The notes under the pieces are model-generated. The model did no database searches. It saw only the letters and a list, made by a program, of their open reading frames with translations, and had not been told where the DNA came from. A stretch of 64,000 nt of DNA from Icerya purchasi (taxonomy: Eukaryota > Arthropoda > Insecta > Hemiptera > Monophlebidae): the NCBI GenBank assembly GCA_039619475.1, contig CM077116.1:26671191-26735190 (forward strand). The letters are read 5' to 3'. The translations under genes and the position numbers were made by a program. This document shows, piece after piece, positions 21,430 to 30,727 of this stretch. Within the stretch, counting starts at the first letter, position 1. Each line of letters opens with the position of its first letter.

Positions 21430-24160
21430 GTTTTCATATATTAATGTAGATAACTGTCGAGCAACACAATTACTTTTTCTAAGGAACTCTTTCATTGATG
21501 GAATAGATGTTTGTATCTTATCGGAACCATATTTAGTTGATGGTTCTATCTCTATTGATCCTAATTACACCTCCTATATAAATGATAGAACAGCAATCAT
21601 TATTAAAAACCATGTTGCACATAGACTTTTACTAACCAAACATAACATCCTAGCTTTTAAGTTGGATAAATTTTTATTAATGTCTTGCTACCTTTTACCC
21701 AATAAACCTAGGAATACACCCATTAACAATTTAGATCATATTATTAAAATGTACCCAAATTTATCAATAATAATAATAGATGATTTTAACATCAGGCTAC
21801 CTCAGATGGAGCCACAAATCAGACACAATTCTAACTCATTTTTACTTCAGGATTTAATTTATAGCAATAACCTAGTCATTAAAAATTATAAATCTCCTAC
21901 ATTTAGCAATTACAATGGAAATAGTATTATTGACTACCTCTTGGTGTCTAACAGTGTTAATCATCTTATCACCTTCCACTTAGAAAACTTTGACTTGGCC
22001 TATCATAAAAATATTCTATTCTCAATACTATATAACTTTGAAAAATCTCCAGACAATCTTTACTCCAAAATAGATATATGCAAATTCAGAGAGACCCTGG
22101 ACAAAAATTATATTAAAATAGTACAAGAAAATATTAACAAGTGCACAGATGGACTTGTTCTAGATAAATATGCCAACCAGCTAAATACTTACATCAGTGG
22201 AATTGTTAAGAAATGTCAAACAGTTAAAATAAGGTCACATTGCGACTGGTGGACGGAAAAGCTAGATATAATCAAAAATAAAATTAACTTAACACGGAAG
22301 AAAAAAGCTAAATGTAGAGACTCAGTGAAACTATTTTATATTAATAACACATTATATCAGTTAAATATAGAGTATAAGCGTGAGATTTCCATGGCAAAAT
22401 TTCAGCAGCGGAAAGATCTTGTTGCGAGCAGTACTGCATGGGGCAAACCTTATAAAATAAGTATTAAAAAAAGGCTCAAAACTACTATTCCTGACATAAT
22501 TATTGATCAACGTACCGTCAGTGATGATCTTGACAAATGTAATGCTTTCCTGAAACACTTTTTGCCTTATAAAAATGATTCACCACTATGGCCTGTCTGT
22601 ACTACTGGAGCTATTCCTCCAGTCATAAGCTGTTCAGCTATAAATAACATAATTAAGGGACTTAACAATAAAAAAGGATCAGCCAAAGATAAAATTAGCA
22701 ATAAAATAGTTAAGCAGCTAAATCTACAGTTCACAGATCTCCTCCTCTCACTTTTTAACAAATGCATTAGACTTCAGGTTGTCCCTGCGTGCTGGAAAGC
22801 TGTAGATGTTATATTACTCCCCAAACCTGACAAAGCACCCACAGATATTACTGCCTATCGCCCTATCTCTTTGCTCAGCTCCATAGGTAAGGTCTTTGAG
22901 AAGACCATTACTCACTTCCTTCACTCAGAAATAAATGAGCATTCCCTGCTGCATCTCAACCAATTTGGGTTTCGTTCAGGATACTCTGCTGAAAGTGCAG
23001 TTTATAAACTTGTCACAGTAATCAAAACAGCACAGTCCGCCGGACTGTCTTCAGCCGTCTTCTCCATCGATATCGCTGGGGCATTTGATAACTGCAAATG
23101 GTCAGCGATTATCGACATAACTAAAAAGAATAAATTTAACCCATACATAATTAACATATTAACAAGCTACCTGTCAGACAGAGTTGCACATATTAGTATC
23201 AACAATGTCACTAGTACTAGGAAAGCCTTCTGCGGCGTCCCTCAGGGCTCTGTCCTGGGACCAACACTATGGAACCTGCTGTATTCTACAGAGCACTATG
23301 AAGTCGAGGAGTTTTGCAAATACTTCAACAACAGCTGTGAATTAATATCATACGCAGATGACCTCTGTCTTGTCTTTAATATTACCAAATATTACGACTT
23401 TGAACAGATTAAGTTAATAATTGATTTTTTAGAAAAGAAAATTAAGAGCTTAGGCCTCTCCTTTTCTGCTACAAAATGCAGGTTTTCTGTATTTGGTAAG
23501 AAGAAGGACGTTGTAGCCATTAAAGATACAATTAAAAACTTCAGACTCATTTCTGGCAATGCGATACAACATACCACATTATTAAAATATCTTGGAATTT
23601 TCATTGATGATAGGCTCTCTTTTGTGCCCCATTTGCAATACATGCATTCTAAATGTAACGCTCTTTTTGGCAAGCTCAGTCGGCTGCAGCACAACACTTG
23701 GGGGCTCCAATATGCAGAACGGCTTATCTTATATAAAGGTCTAATACAGTCTGTGTATGGGTATGGTGCCGCAATCTACGCCACATCAAATCTTCTTAGG
23801 GATCTTAATAAACAACAAAGGAAGTTTCTCCTAAGTATTCCGTCCCTTTACAGAACAACGCCCACGTCAGCCGCTGCTGTTATTAGTGGGGTGTTCCCTT
23901 TGGATCTATTTATCATTGGCAGGGCAATGATAAGTGAATACCGTATTCTCGGTGATATGAATATGTTAACAACTACTCACCTACTCGAAAGCATGAGTTC
24001 TGAAACATTTAGTCAGACTCTCTCAATCAAAGAATTTACTAAACAAGTTTTATATGCCTTAACAAGCGAATGGCAGAGAAGATGGGATGTGGATCCTACA
24101 GGTAGAAAAACATATCAAATATTTTCTAACATTACTGAGAGATTGAAGCTAAAAAACTAA
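21413..24160 (+). CDS. NLR-B ORF2: endonuclease and reverse transcriptase
   Basis: About 914 codons open from just after a TAG at 21410-21412. No ATG lies near the start: the first is well inside the endonuclease domain. Translation must therefore come from ORF1 by +1 frameshifting or by non-AUG reinitiation. The endonuclease (residues 1-210) keeps the Asn (NVDNCRAT), Glu (ILSEPY) and a DFN box, but the usual GD is DD and the SDH box reads AYH. RT motifs are complete: AYRPISLLSS, NQFGFRSGYSAES, box A FSIDIAGAFDN, box B GVPQGSVLGP, catalytic SYADDL, GLSFSATKC and LKYLGIFID. It ends at an early stop at 24158-24160. Confidence 0.88.
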   Translation: MLAPLKFSYINVDNCRATQLLFLRNSFIDGIDVCILSEPYLVDGSISIDPNYTSYINDRTAIIIKNHVAHRLLLTKHNILAFKLDKFLLMSCYLLPNKPRNTPINNLDHIIKMYPNLSIIIIDDFNIRLPQMEPQIRHNSNSFLLQDLIYSNNLVIKNYKSPTFSNYNGNSIIDYLLVSNSVNHLITFHLENFDLAYHKNILFSILYNFEKSPDNLYSKIDICKFRETLDKNYIKIVQENINKCTDGLVLDKYANQLNTYISGIVKKCQTVKIRSHCDWWTEKLDIIKNKINLTRKKKAKCRDSVKLFYINNTLYQLNIEYKREISMAKFQQRKDLVASSTAWGKPYKISIKKRLKTTIPDIIIDQRTVSDDLDKCNAFLKHFLPYKNDSPLWPVCTTGAIPPVISCSAINNIIKGLNNKKGSAKDKISNKIVKQLNLQFTDLLLSLFNKCIRLQVVPACWKAVDVILLPKPDKAPTDITAYRPISLLSSIGKVFEKTITHFLHSEINEHSLLHLNQFGFRSGYSAESAVYKLVTVIKTAQSAGLSSAVFSIDIAGAFDNCKWSAIIDITKKNKFNPYIINILTSYLSDRVAHISINNVTSTRKAFCGVPQGSVLGPTLWNLLYSTEHYEVEEFCKYFNNSCELISYADDLCLVFNITKYYDFEQIKLIIDFLEKKIKSLGLSFSATKCRFSVFGKKKDVVAIKDTIKNFRLISGNAIQHTTLLKYLGIFIDDRLSFVPHLQYMHSKCNALFGKLSRLQHNTWGLQYAERLILYKGLIQSVYGYGAAIYATSNLLRDLNKQQRKFLLSIPSLYRTTPTSAAAVISGVFPLDLFIIGRAMISEYRILGDMNMLTTTHLLESMSSETFSQTLSIKEFTKQVLYALTSEWQRRWDVDPTGRKTYQIFSNITERLKLKN

Positions 24161-24441
24161 GTATCAATTTTTACAACTCGCAGGTACTTTCTGGCCATGG
24201 CAAGTTTGCTACCTATTTGCATAGGTTTCGCATTACTATGGATCCTCAGTGTGGTTGCTGCACTGTTGGTGCCCTGGACGACTTAAATCATTTTGTCTTT
24301 GAATGCCCTGCCTTTGCGGTTCTCCGCACAAAATACAATATTGAAAAAATGGACTCTCTTCTCCTTAACAACAAAAATCAATTCAACTTCCTCAAGTTCT
24401 GTGAACATGCAATGCGGCTCAAGTTTCAACTCATTCACTAA
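24161..24441 (+). pseudogene. NLR-B ORF2 C-terminus in a shifted frame
   Basis: The text NSQVLSGHGKFATYLHRF, followed by CGCC...LNHFVFECP, is the conserved R1-type tail with its CCHC-like zinc motif. It lies one frame away from the main ORF2. The change can be placed at the A run near 24148-24153, consistent with loss of a single A. The tail ends in TAA at 24439-24441. This is the only frame break found in the element and could be a mutation or a homopolymer base-call error. Confidence 0.78.
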
Positions 24442-25018
24442 TGTATTTATTAACTTCAGTTAATACAATACAGAATCCAGTGAAAACTTACTAGTTACAA
24501 CTATGCTCAACTTCTGCTGCATTACGGTAAATAATCTTATACCGCATAAAAAATGTTTTTCTCTATAATTCTAACATATTTGTAGATAATAGTTTTTAAA
24601 TGTTGATAGCAGTATTATTTTTTAGTTTCTAATTCACTTATTTTCTTTTTTTCTTTTTTTCTTTTTTTTTTTGTAAAACTAATTCAACCGTGAACCCATT
24701 ACTGTTTATTGTTTTTATTTTAATTTTTACTGCATCATAGTTGATAAATATTTCTTTATTATGCAACTAAATTTATAATCACCTTTTGGCTATGGTTGGG
24801 ACTATGTTGTTGTCATCCTAATCATTGCCTCTACTATTGTATAAGTACTCTTGCAAGGACTATCTACACACAACTTTTCGTTTCTTCAGTATAGTTTATT
24901 TTATCTATTTATTTTTTTTTTCTTTTTTAATTCGCGATTTGTTATTTCCACACTTAGTCCTTGCACCTTTATATACACTTTTGCTAAAATAAACCATTAA
25001 AAAATGAAAAAAAAAAAA
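24442..25018 (+). other. NLR-B 3' UTR and A-rich tail
   Basis: About 560 bp of T-rich non-coding sequence with several CTTTTT-type runs (24640-24672, 24915-24935), ending with an A-rich tail from about 25003. No open frame or structure was recognised. Confidence 0.6.
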
Positions 25019-25502
25019 AAAGAAAGCCCTATAACTCTACTGTCTGGTTTAAGAAAAGTATATGAAAAAATCATAAAAAATGTTCTTGATTCAGAAACAA
25101 AGGAAAAAGTGATACTAAACGAAAATCAGTTTGGATATCTCAAAAACAAATCAACTGCGCTTGCAGTAAAAAAGTTATGCGATTGTATTAAAAAATATAA
25201 AAAAACGAACAAGACATACGTTACTAATCAGTTTTGATATATCCGGAGCATTTGGTCAAATAAAAATTGATGAGATCTTAAAAATTATGAAAAAGATAAA
25301 TAATGTCCGGTATAATACAAACTATTATTCACAACTACTTAAGAGGTAGAAGAATCGGGTTATTTATTGGAGAAAATAAAATCCTATACAACAGAAGTGT
25401 CAACGCAGCAGTACCACAAGGTTTGGTTCTTGGACCAGTACTTTTCAATATAGCAACGAGTGAAGTTCATAATTTACACTTCAGTCAACATTGCAATATG
25501 AT

Positions 25503-25729
25503 GTAGGTGAATACATCCTGTTTGTTAAAATGGTCAATAAATTAGATAAATACCTATTTAGAAACGTTTTCGGGCATAACCCATCATCAGCTAACAAAAG
25601 GAAACTTAATGTTTTAAGTTTCCTTTAAGTTAGTGTTAGCTGATGATGGGTTATGCCCGAAAACGTTTCTAAATAGGTATTTATCTAATTTATTGATCTA
25701 TATTGTTTGTTATTAAAGTTTATTTTATT
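25503..25729. mobile_element. Hairpin insertion with hammerhead-like cores
   Basis: A 227-bp insertion flanked by the 13-bp direct repeat ATTGCAATATGAT (25490-25502 and 25730-25742). Its middle is a perfect 63-bp inverted repeat (25534-25596 and 25634-25696), with a smaller inverted repeat in the 37-nt spacer. Each arm has a CTGATGA box, a GGG/CCC stem, a GAAA box and the palindrome AACGTT, followed by CTAA that can pair with TTAG just before CTGATGA. This is the order of a minimal hammerhead self-cleaving RNA, as described for terminal repeats of Penelope-like elements. One extra U lies at the base of stem II. Class is inferred; no Penelope ORF is present. Confidence 0.6.
25636..25672 (+). 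ncRNA. Hammerhead-ribozyme-like motif (right arm)
   Basis: On the plus strand: TTAG, CTGATGA (25640-25646), T, GGG-TTATG-CCC, GAAA (25659-25662), ACGTT, T, CTAA. Stem I would be TTAG/CTAA, stem II GGG/CCC with a bulged U, stem III the self-complementary AACGTT, with cleavage expected after the T at 25668. The very short stem III is the form reported for Penelope-associated hammerheads thought to act as dimers. The mirror copy is on the minus strand at 25558-25594. Confidence 0.5.
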
Positions 25730-25905
25730 ATTGCAATATGATATGCAGACGATATAATGTTTGTCTCCGGAATTAATAAAATGGAAGACGTATACGAAAT
25801 AAATGAAATAATCACAAAAATTGAGCAAAAACATATAAAACTTCGGACTACAATTTAACATAAATAAAACCCAAGCGAAGATATCATGGACTAGAAAAAT
25901 GAAGT

Positions 25906-26190
25906 ATTGCAATTGATGAAGACGAATCTGATATTAATGAACGTAATTAAAAAACGCAAAATTAATTTCTTTGGACATTTCATGGGAGGATCAACATATC
26001 ACCTTTTGCACACAATTATGATAGGAGCGGTAGAGGGGAGAAAGGGACGAGGAAGAAGAAGGATTTCTTGGCTCCAAAATATTAAGTAATGGACTGGAGT
26101 TACAAAAGTAGGAGAATTGTTTCAGATTGTAAGAAATCGAGACGCATTTCGTCACATGGTTGAATCCAAGAACAGTGGTTAAACCCGAAT
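25906..26190 (+). pseudogene. RTE-like ORF tail
   Basis: The frame reads KKRKINFFGHFMGG, a GRKGRGRRRISWLQNIK stretch, a stop, then WTGVTKVGELFQIVRNRDAF and HMVESKNSG. This is the same post-RT tail as at 8.1 kb and is typical of RTE-clade elements. It follows a different RT type directly, so a junction between two relics lies near 25900. Confidence 0.65.
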
Positions 26191-26437
26191 TGGATAGCAC
26201 GAAGAAGAAGAAGAAGACTACTAATAAGCAGAAAACAGGGCAGGAAAGAAATAATGCATCGCATTGAACAGCATTTTTATCTATAAATAAAGATGAAATA
26301 AAATACTTCAGAACAATTATTGACACGGTAATTTAAATTTTAGTAAACACGATCGAATACAGAATAGACAAGATTAAGAAAATTTATTTCAAATTAAGAT
26401 CACTATATTCATTTGTTCGGTTTCAAATATAAAAATA

Positions 26438-26544
26438 ATAGTATAAAAAATAAATGCTAAAATAACAAACTAATACGTAAGTAACAAAATTAATATAATA
26501 CTTACGTATTAGTTTGTTATTTTAGCATTTATTTTTTATACTAT
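26438..26544. repeat. Perfect 46-bp palindrome with 15-nt loop
   Basis: Arms 26438-26483 and 26499-26544 are exact reverse complements, joined by 15 A/T-rich nt. The arms include AAACTAATACGTAAGTA. No coding and no clear target duplication. A hairpin this long and perfect suggests a recent fold-back insertion, an inverted duplication, or strong constraint. Confidence 0.85.
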
Positions 26545-26849
26545 AGTTACTAACAAACAGGATGATAAAATATTCTTTAATAAAAATAATACTTTACAAG
26601 CCTATTTTTTGATCTATAATACTGCTCTACAGTATAATTTCCAGTTTTTCGAGAAAAAAACAAGAATAAAATGCTAAAAAAGGAAAATATTAATAATTTC
26701 TGCTTATCACACGATATCCATATACTTCAGTCAACATCACAGCAAGAATAATACCTACAGACTTAGAAACGGTAAACCAAATCAAAACATTGAATCAAGA
26801 AGAAAAAATGTTTGACAAGAAAAAGTTACGAGAATAGATTAATAAAATG

Positions 26850-27215
26850 AATTCAAATAGTATACGGCTCCGTCAACTCGGATGTGATAAATCAAAAACT
26901 GGCGAAGTAACACGGGGAATAGTTCCAATCATCGAAGAAAGACTACAAATGAAACATTCTTGTACCGATTATAACTTCACTCAGTTTTTAACTGGACATG
27001 GAAATAATAATGGGGAGTATATTTGAAACGCTTTAAAATTGCTGAATCGGATATCTATAAAGACCGTGAAGAGAAATCAGATAATTGCTTTTATTCGATT
27101 TTTGAAAGCAAAAAGTTTAAAAACGAAAGAGAAAAACAGAAGATAATAAAAGAGCCAATAACCGAAATACTTGAACGAGACTTTCTCAATTGCTTAATTT
27201 CGTTGACTATATAAT
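26850..27215 (+). pseudogene. R1-like ORF2 C-terminus relic
   Basis: At about 26955 the frame reads DYNFTQFLTGHGNNNGEY, then in another frame LKRFKIAESD and a segment (27023-27214) ending EILERDFLNCLISL. The LTGHG..G.YL.RF text is the conserved R1-group tail seen also in NLR-B at 24170-24230. The zinc motif is degraded. It may belong to the relic that begins at 25022. Confidence 0.6.
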
Positions 27216-27459
27216 AAATTATAAAACAAAACGCAATAATTAACAATAAATAATAACAGTAACAATTAGAAACTCTGGCTGAGAAGCTGCAAGCTACAAC
27301 GGAGTTAAAATAATAAAAAATAAATAAAAAAAAGAAAAGATAGTGGGGAATTATTGGCCAAAAGGACTTTGTAATTTGGTCTGGGCTAAAAAAAAAATCC
27401 ACGTAAACTAGCGATACGGCTGAATTATCCGTTAATCGCGATTTAAATGTAGAAACCGA

Positions 27460-27965
27460 GCTCCTCCAAGTTAAGACGTTTAGAAGAATGGTTCAGGATA
27501 TGAAAAATCACAGTTAACGAATCAAAATCTAGTCACGTCTTTTATTTACCCTAAACACTGCTGATAAGTCATCTGTTGTAATGAATGATCAAATAATACC
27601 GAACTTGCGGGAAGTAAGATATTTAGGTTTACATTTGGACCGATGACTCACATGAAAGGACTGTGTCGTCATAAAATGTAAACAACTTGATCTAAACCAT
27701 CGAAACATGAATTGGCTAACAGATAAACACTTACAGAATAAAGTTTTACTCTTATTAAAAAACGATATTAAAACCAGTACGGACGTATGTAGATAAAATA
27801 TGGGGAACAGCAAATAATTTGACAGTCGGTGTCATCCAGCAGCGGTTTCAGAACAATGTTTTACGAAATATAGTTTCACTGCCTTGGTATATATGTAACG
27901 ATGGTATACATAAAGATTTACATATACCAACAATAAGAGAAACCATAAAAAGATTAAGTGGAAAA
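27460..27965 (+). pseudogene. Jockey/R1-like RT thumb relic
   Basis: Plus-strand reading at 27590-27720: IIPNLREVRYLGLHLDR, stop, LTWKDCVV.KCKQLDLNHRN, then a WLTDKHLQNKVLLL-like stretch. This is the post-catalytic L.YLG..LD..L.W block and the segment after it, with stops throughout. Nothing upstream belongs to it clearly. Confidence 0.6.
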
Positions 27966-28087
27966 TATATATAACGGCTCCATTAACACATTAATCCGCT
28001 AGCCGCTAATTTCCCTGTTGACTGGATCTGCTTTAAATGCCTTAAAAGATTTAACCAGGTGCAGTTACAACAAATGTAGATCATACT

Positions 28088-28985
28088 TTTATTTTTTATT
28101 TTTTTTATTTATTTTTGTTTATTTAAAATAAGTTGTGGGTCTCACAGGGCAATAATGCCCAAATTTTCCAATTCCTTAATTAGTAATTCATGTGATAAAC
28201 TAAGTATCTAAAGCGTTTGAGATAGGTCGATAAATGTATTTAGAAATTGGTTTCTTATCGGCAATCCCGTATTTATCTTATTTACAATCGATCTTAGTAA
28301 TGTTACCGTAGATCTTTTTTTTCTAAAACCGTGCTGATTTTCATAGAGTAAGTTGTTTTTTTCCACATAATTTCTTAAATGTTTATCAATGTAATGTTCT
28401 AATATTTTAGCTGTTACACGTGTAATGGTTATTGGACGATAATTTTCAAATTGAATTTGCGGTCCTTTTTTATATATCGGTCTGACAATGCCTCTTTTCA
28501 GTCCATTAGATGTGTTAGCTTCCTTTATAGAATAATTGACCATGTTCGTCAAAATGGGAATAAACATATTTGGGTTTTGTTTAATATGAATTTTTAGATT
28601 ATTAATTATTGATTCTATTTGGGATTTATTTGCAAGTGGAATGAAAAAATAAGATAAAATAAAATTATCGGAGTTAGTATTCAGAAACTGAGTGTAGCAT
28701 TCGTGTCTATGTTGTTCAACTGAACGTATAAAGTATTAACTAAATTGTTCAGCTACTATTGCAGTATTTTCAAAATGTTTTATAATGAAATCATAAATTG
28801 TTGTTCTGTTTTTTTTTATTAACAATATTATTAATTACATTCCATACTTTTTTATAGTCATTATTTACTTTAACTATTTGATTTTGATAATACTTCTGTT
28901 TAGCATTTCTTATTTCTGTTGTAACTATGTTTCGATATTTAATTGTACATCTCGTTAGGATTAATCACCAGTGGCGGTTATCCAT
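28088..28985 (-). pseudogene. CR1-like RT relic joined to its 3' terminus (copy K1)
   Basis: On the minus strand from about 28985: linker text (YRNIVTTEIRNAKQKYY, then VWNVINNI), then a 119-codon open part (28208-28567) with GIVRPIYKKG, FENYRPITITRVTAKILE, ENQHGFRKKRSTVTLL and FIDLSQTL (box A). Soon after box A, at about 28165, the sequence jumps to the 3'-terminal motif CCCTGTGAGACCC and a degenerate A-rich tail (plus-strand T-rich 28088-28125). Everything from box B to the 3' UTR is missing. The same family recurs at 29.5, 44.2, 44.7, 48.2 and 55.6 kb. YKKG and the tail fit the CR1/L2/Daphne group. Confidence 0.72.
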
Positions 28986-29529
28986 ATTTATTTTCTATTT
29001 GTTATCCGCACTGCTATTCCTCGTCTCTTCAGACAGATAGCATGCAAAAAAAAGAAGAAATAAAAAATATACACTTAGCTATAAAATTGTGCTAAAGTCA
29101 CAATATTCTATAAATAAAAGTATATTTTTATAGGAAGTATTCCGAACTTAATTTTTATACATGTCAGTCTCCCCTTTTTAGTGAGTTAAATTACATATTT
29201 TTGTTTATGTACAAAATGATTCAGTTGTACTGTACTATTTTAGATAAGAACTGAAGTATATATAAAGAAATGTACATAGTCTTTTTCGCACATGAGAACA
29301 ATCCAGTTGTAATTAAATAAAGTTAGTTATGGTTTTTTTGTTTTTTTCTATTACTTTTTAAAGCCGATAGGTGTATTAGATAATAATACAAGTAATATAG
29401 AAAACTTTACGCTCCAAGAGTAAAGCTAATTGTAGCGTAAATGATAGCGAATTAATAAAGAATTTATATACGGATCATTTAAATGCAGAGGAAATAGATT
29501 CATTAATTAAATTATATTTCGTTTTTCTT

Positions 29530-29688
29530 TAAAAATAAGTTGCGGGTCTCACAGGGCAAATATACTACTTGTGTAAGTGCCCGACACTCTTATTAACGTT
29601 TATTCAAAACACAAGATTACAACTATTCTTGTTTTTTTTATACATCACAATATTAGTCAATTTAAGATTAAATTATAACATAGTACAA

Positions 29689-29690
<2 letters not shown>
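29530..29690 (-). mobile_element. CR1-like 3' end, 5'-truncated (copy K2)
   Basis: The plus-strand text GCGGGTCTCACAGGGCAA, then TGCCCGACACTCTTATTAAC and an AACTATTCTTG stretch, is the reverse complement of the 3' UTR at 58260-58425. Only the last 160 bp are present, next to a long (TA)n tract. Confidence 0.75.

Positions 29691-29745
<55 letters not shown>
29691..29745 (+). repeat. (TA)n microsatellite
   Basis: About 27 TA units without interruption between the K2 fragment and the first T-rep copy. A similar but shorter TA tract ends the T-rep copy near 44150-44172, so the tract may be part of the T-rep boundary. Confidence 0.9.
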
Positions 29746-29746
<1 letters not shown>

Positions 29747-30727
29747 TAGCTGACCCGGCGAACTTTGTACCGCCTTAAAAAATAAATGTTGTGTTAACTT
29801 ATTCTTCTTCTTTAGAGCGCCATACTTAATTCCTGAGCGTCGGCGACTACCTATTCGTACATCTCAGCTGTACAGATATAGGTAGTGTACTAGGCAATTG
29901 TTATATGCAACGCCAGTGTACACGCGCAAGACTTCATTCGGAACTGATTGTAGTCGCTTATTATCGCGCTACAAGTGCAACCCGTGTGTGTCTACTGTGT
30001 ACTAACTAGCGCGCATATGATGTTGTACGTGGTGGTTGACCATTGCTTTCACGTGATTATTAGCGAATATTTATATTTTAATTCTTTGTAATAAGTTCTG
30101 TCGTCGTCCGGGATCGAACCCATGACCTCCGTAACGGAAGTCAAGCGCTCTAGCAACTAGGCTATGGAACTTATTAGCCGAATTAAATTTAGTTTTTTAT
30201 TAAAATAAAATTAATACTCAAAATGAATTAAGTTCCATAAATGTACAAAAATCAAAATGAAAAGTATTTTAATCACATTAAAATAAATGTAATTCACGTT
30301 ACAGCAAGTCATTATTCTCTTTAATAACAAAAATCAGTATAACCCAATAAGATGGTTCACAAACGACAAAAATATTCAATTATACAATAGAGCTCGAAAA
30401 CGGTTTGACTTATCAGAATTGAATCTAAATTACAATTATACTTCCATCCATGATAATTTACAATTTTAAGCAGAGCGATTACCCTGGGCAGCAAGAAACC
30501 GTCTCGAATGTATAATATGGAATTTAGAACGACCTGAAAAATCACCTTTAAAATAATCATAACTCACCACCAAATAACCCTTTAAAAGCGAAATTCAAAA
30601 TATAACACAAAACACAGAAGTCCTTTGATAAAATCCAAAAATTAGGGTTAAAAAATTGTGTAAACTTCCTTTGGGGCCAAAAGTAGCAAAAAAAAAATGA
30701 AATTTATTCATAAATTTTATTTTAAAC
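29746..30727 (+). mobile_element. T-rep copy A (unclassified dispersed element)
   Basis: It begins CTAGCTGACCCGGCGAAC and is collinear with copy B (30728-31660) apart from a SINE inserted at 29804-30167. Shared blocks include AACGGTTTGACTTATC, GCAGCAAG, and a GGCCAAAA.TAGCAAAAAAAA stretch. Copy A lacks the 3' part seen in copy B and in the 43.6-44.2 kb copies (AAAATCGGTCCAGCCGTT, CCCGACTTTCTTTTATATA). No coding capacity is seen. The class is unknown: no terminal inverted repeats, and TA-rich ends. Confidence 0.7.
29804..30167 (-). mobile_element. tRNA-derived SINE 1
   Basis: On the minus strand from 30167 the head reads ATAGCCTAGTTGCTAGAGCG (A box) and GGTCATGGGTTCGATCCCGG (B box), a tRNA-like RNA polymerase III promoter. 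The body is about 270 bp and the tail is (AAG)n (plus-strand CTTCTTCTTT at 29804). The 8-bp duplication AACTTATT lies at 29796-29803 and 30168-30175. T-rep copy B has the uninterrupted target (GTTAACTTATC), which confirms the insertion. Confidence 0.82.

Larger units (their letters stand above)
20303..25018 (+). mobile_element. NLR-B: R1-like non-LTR retrotransposon, nearly intact
   Basis: Plus-strand element with a short leader, ORF1 (20332-21429), an overlapping ORF2 (endonuclease, RT, zinc motif; to 24441), a 3' UTR of about 0.56 kb and an A-rich tail (about 25003-25018). The post-RT text (LSGHGKFATYLHRF, then C..C...H....C) and the absence of RNase H fit the R1 group. Only one frame break is seen, at an A run near 24148. 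It sits immediately 5' of an older RT relic that starts in mid-domain at 25022, so it probably inserted into that relic. The target-site duplication was not found. Confidence 0.85.
25022..25905 (+). pseudogene. R1/Jockey-like RT relic interrupted by a hairpin insertion
   Basis: It starts abruptly in an RT block (SPITLLSGLRKVYEKIIKNV), continues ENQFGYLKNKSTALA and, after frameshifts, YLRGRRIGLFIGENKILYN and the VPQGLVLGPVLFNI block at about 25410-25450. The catalytic YADDIMFV reads from about 25744, after a 227-bp hairpin element (25503-25729). Then comes LGLQFNINKTQAKIS-like text. The upstream half of this RT is missing at 25021, where NLR-B ends. Confidence 0.72.

Noticed and set aside
30100..30170. 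A functional tRNA gene on the minus strand
   Set aside because: The A and B boxes are present, but the segment is the head of a longer unit with a tail and target duplication, so it is a SINE.
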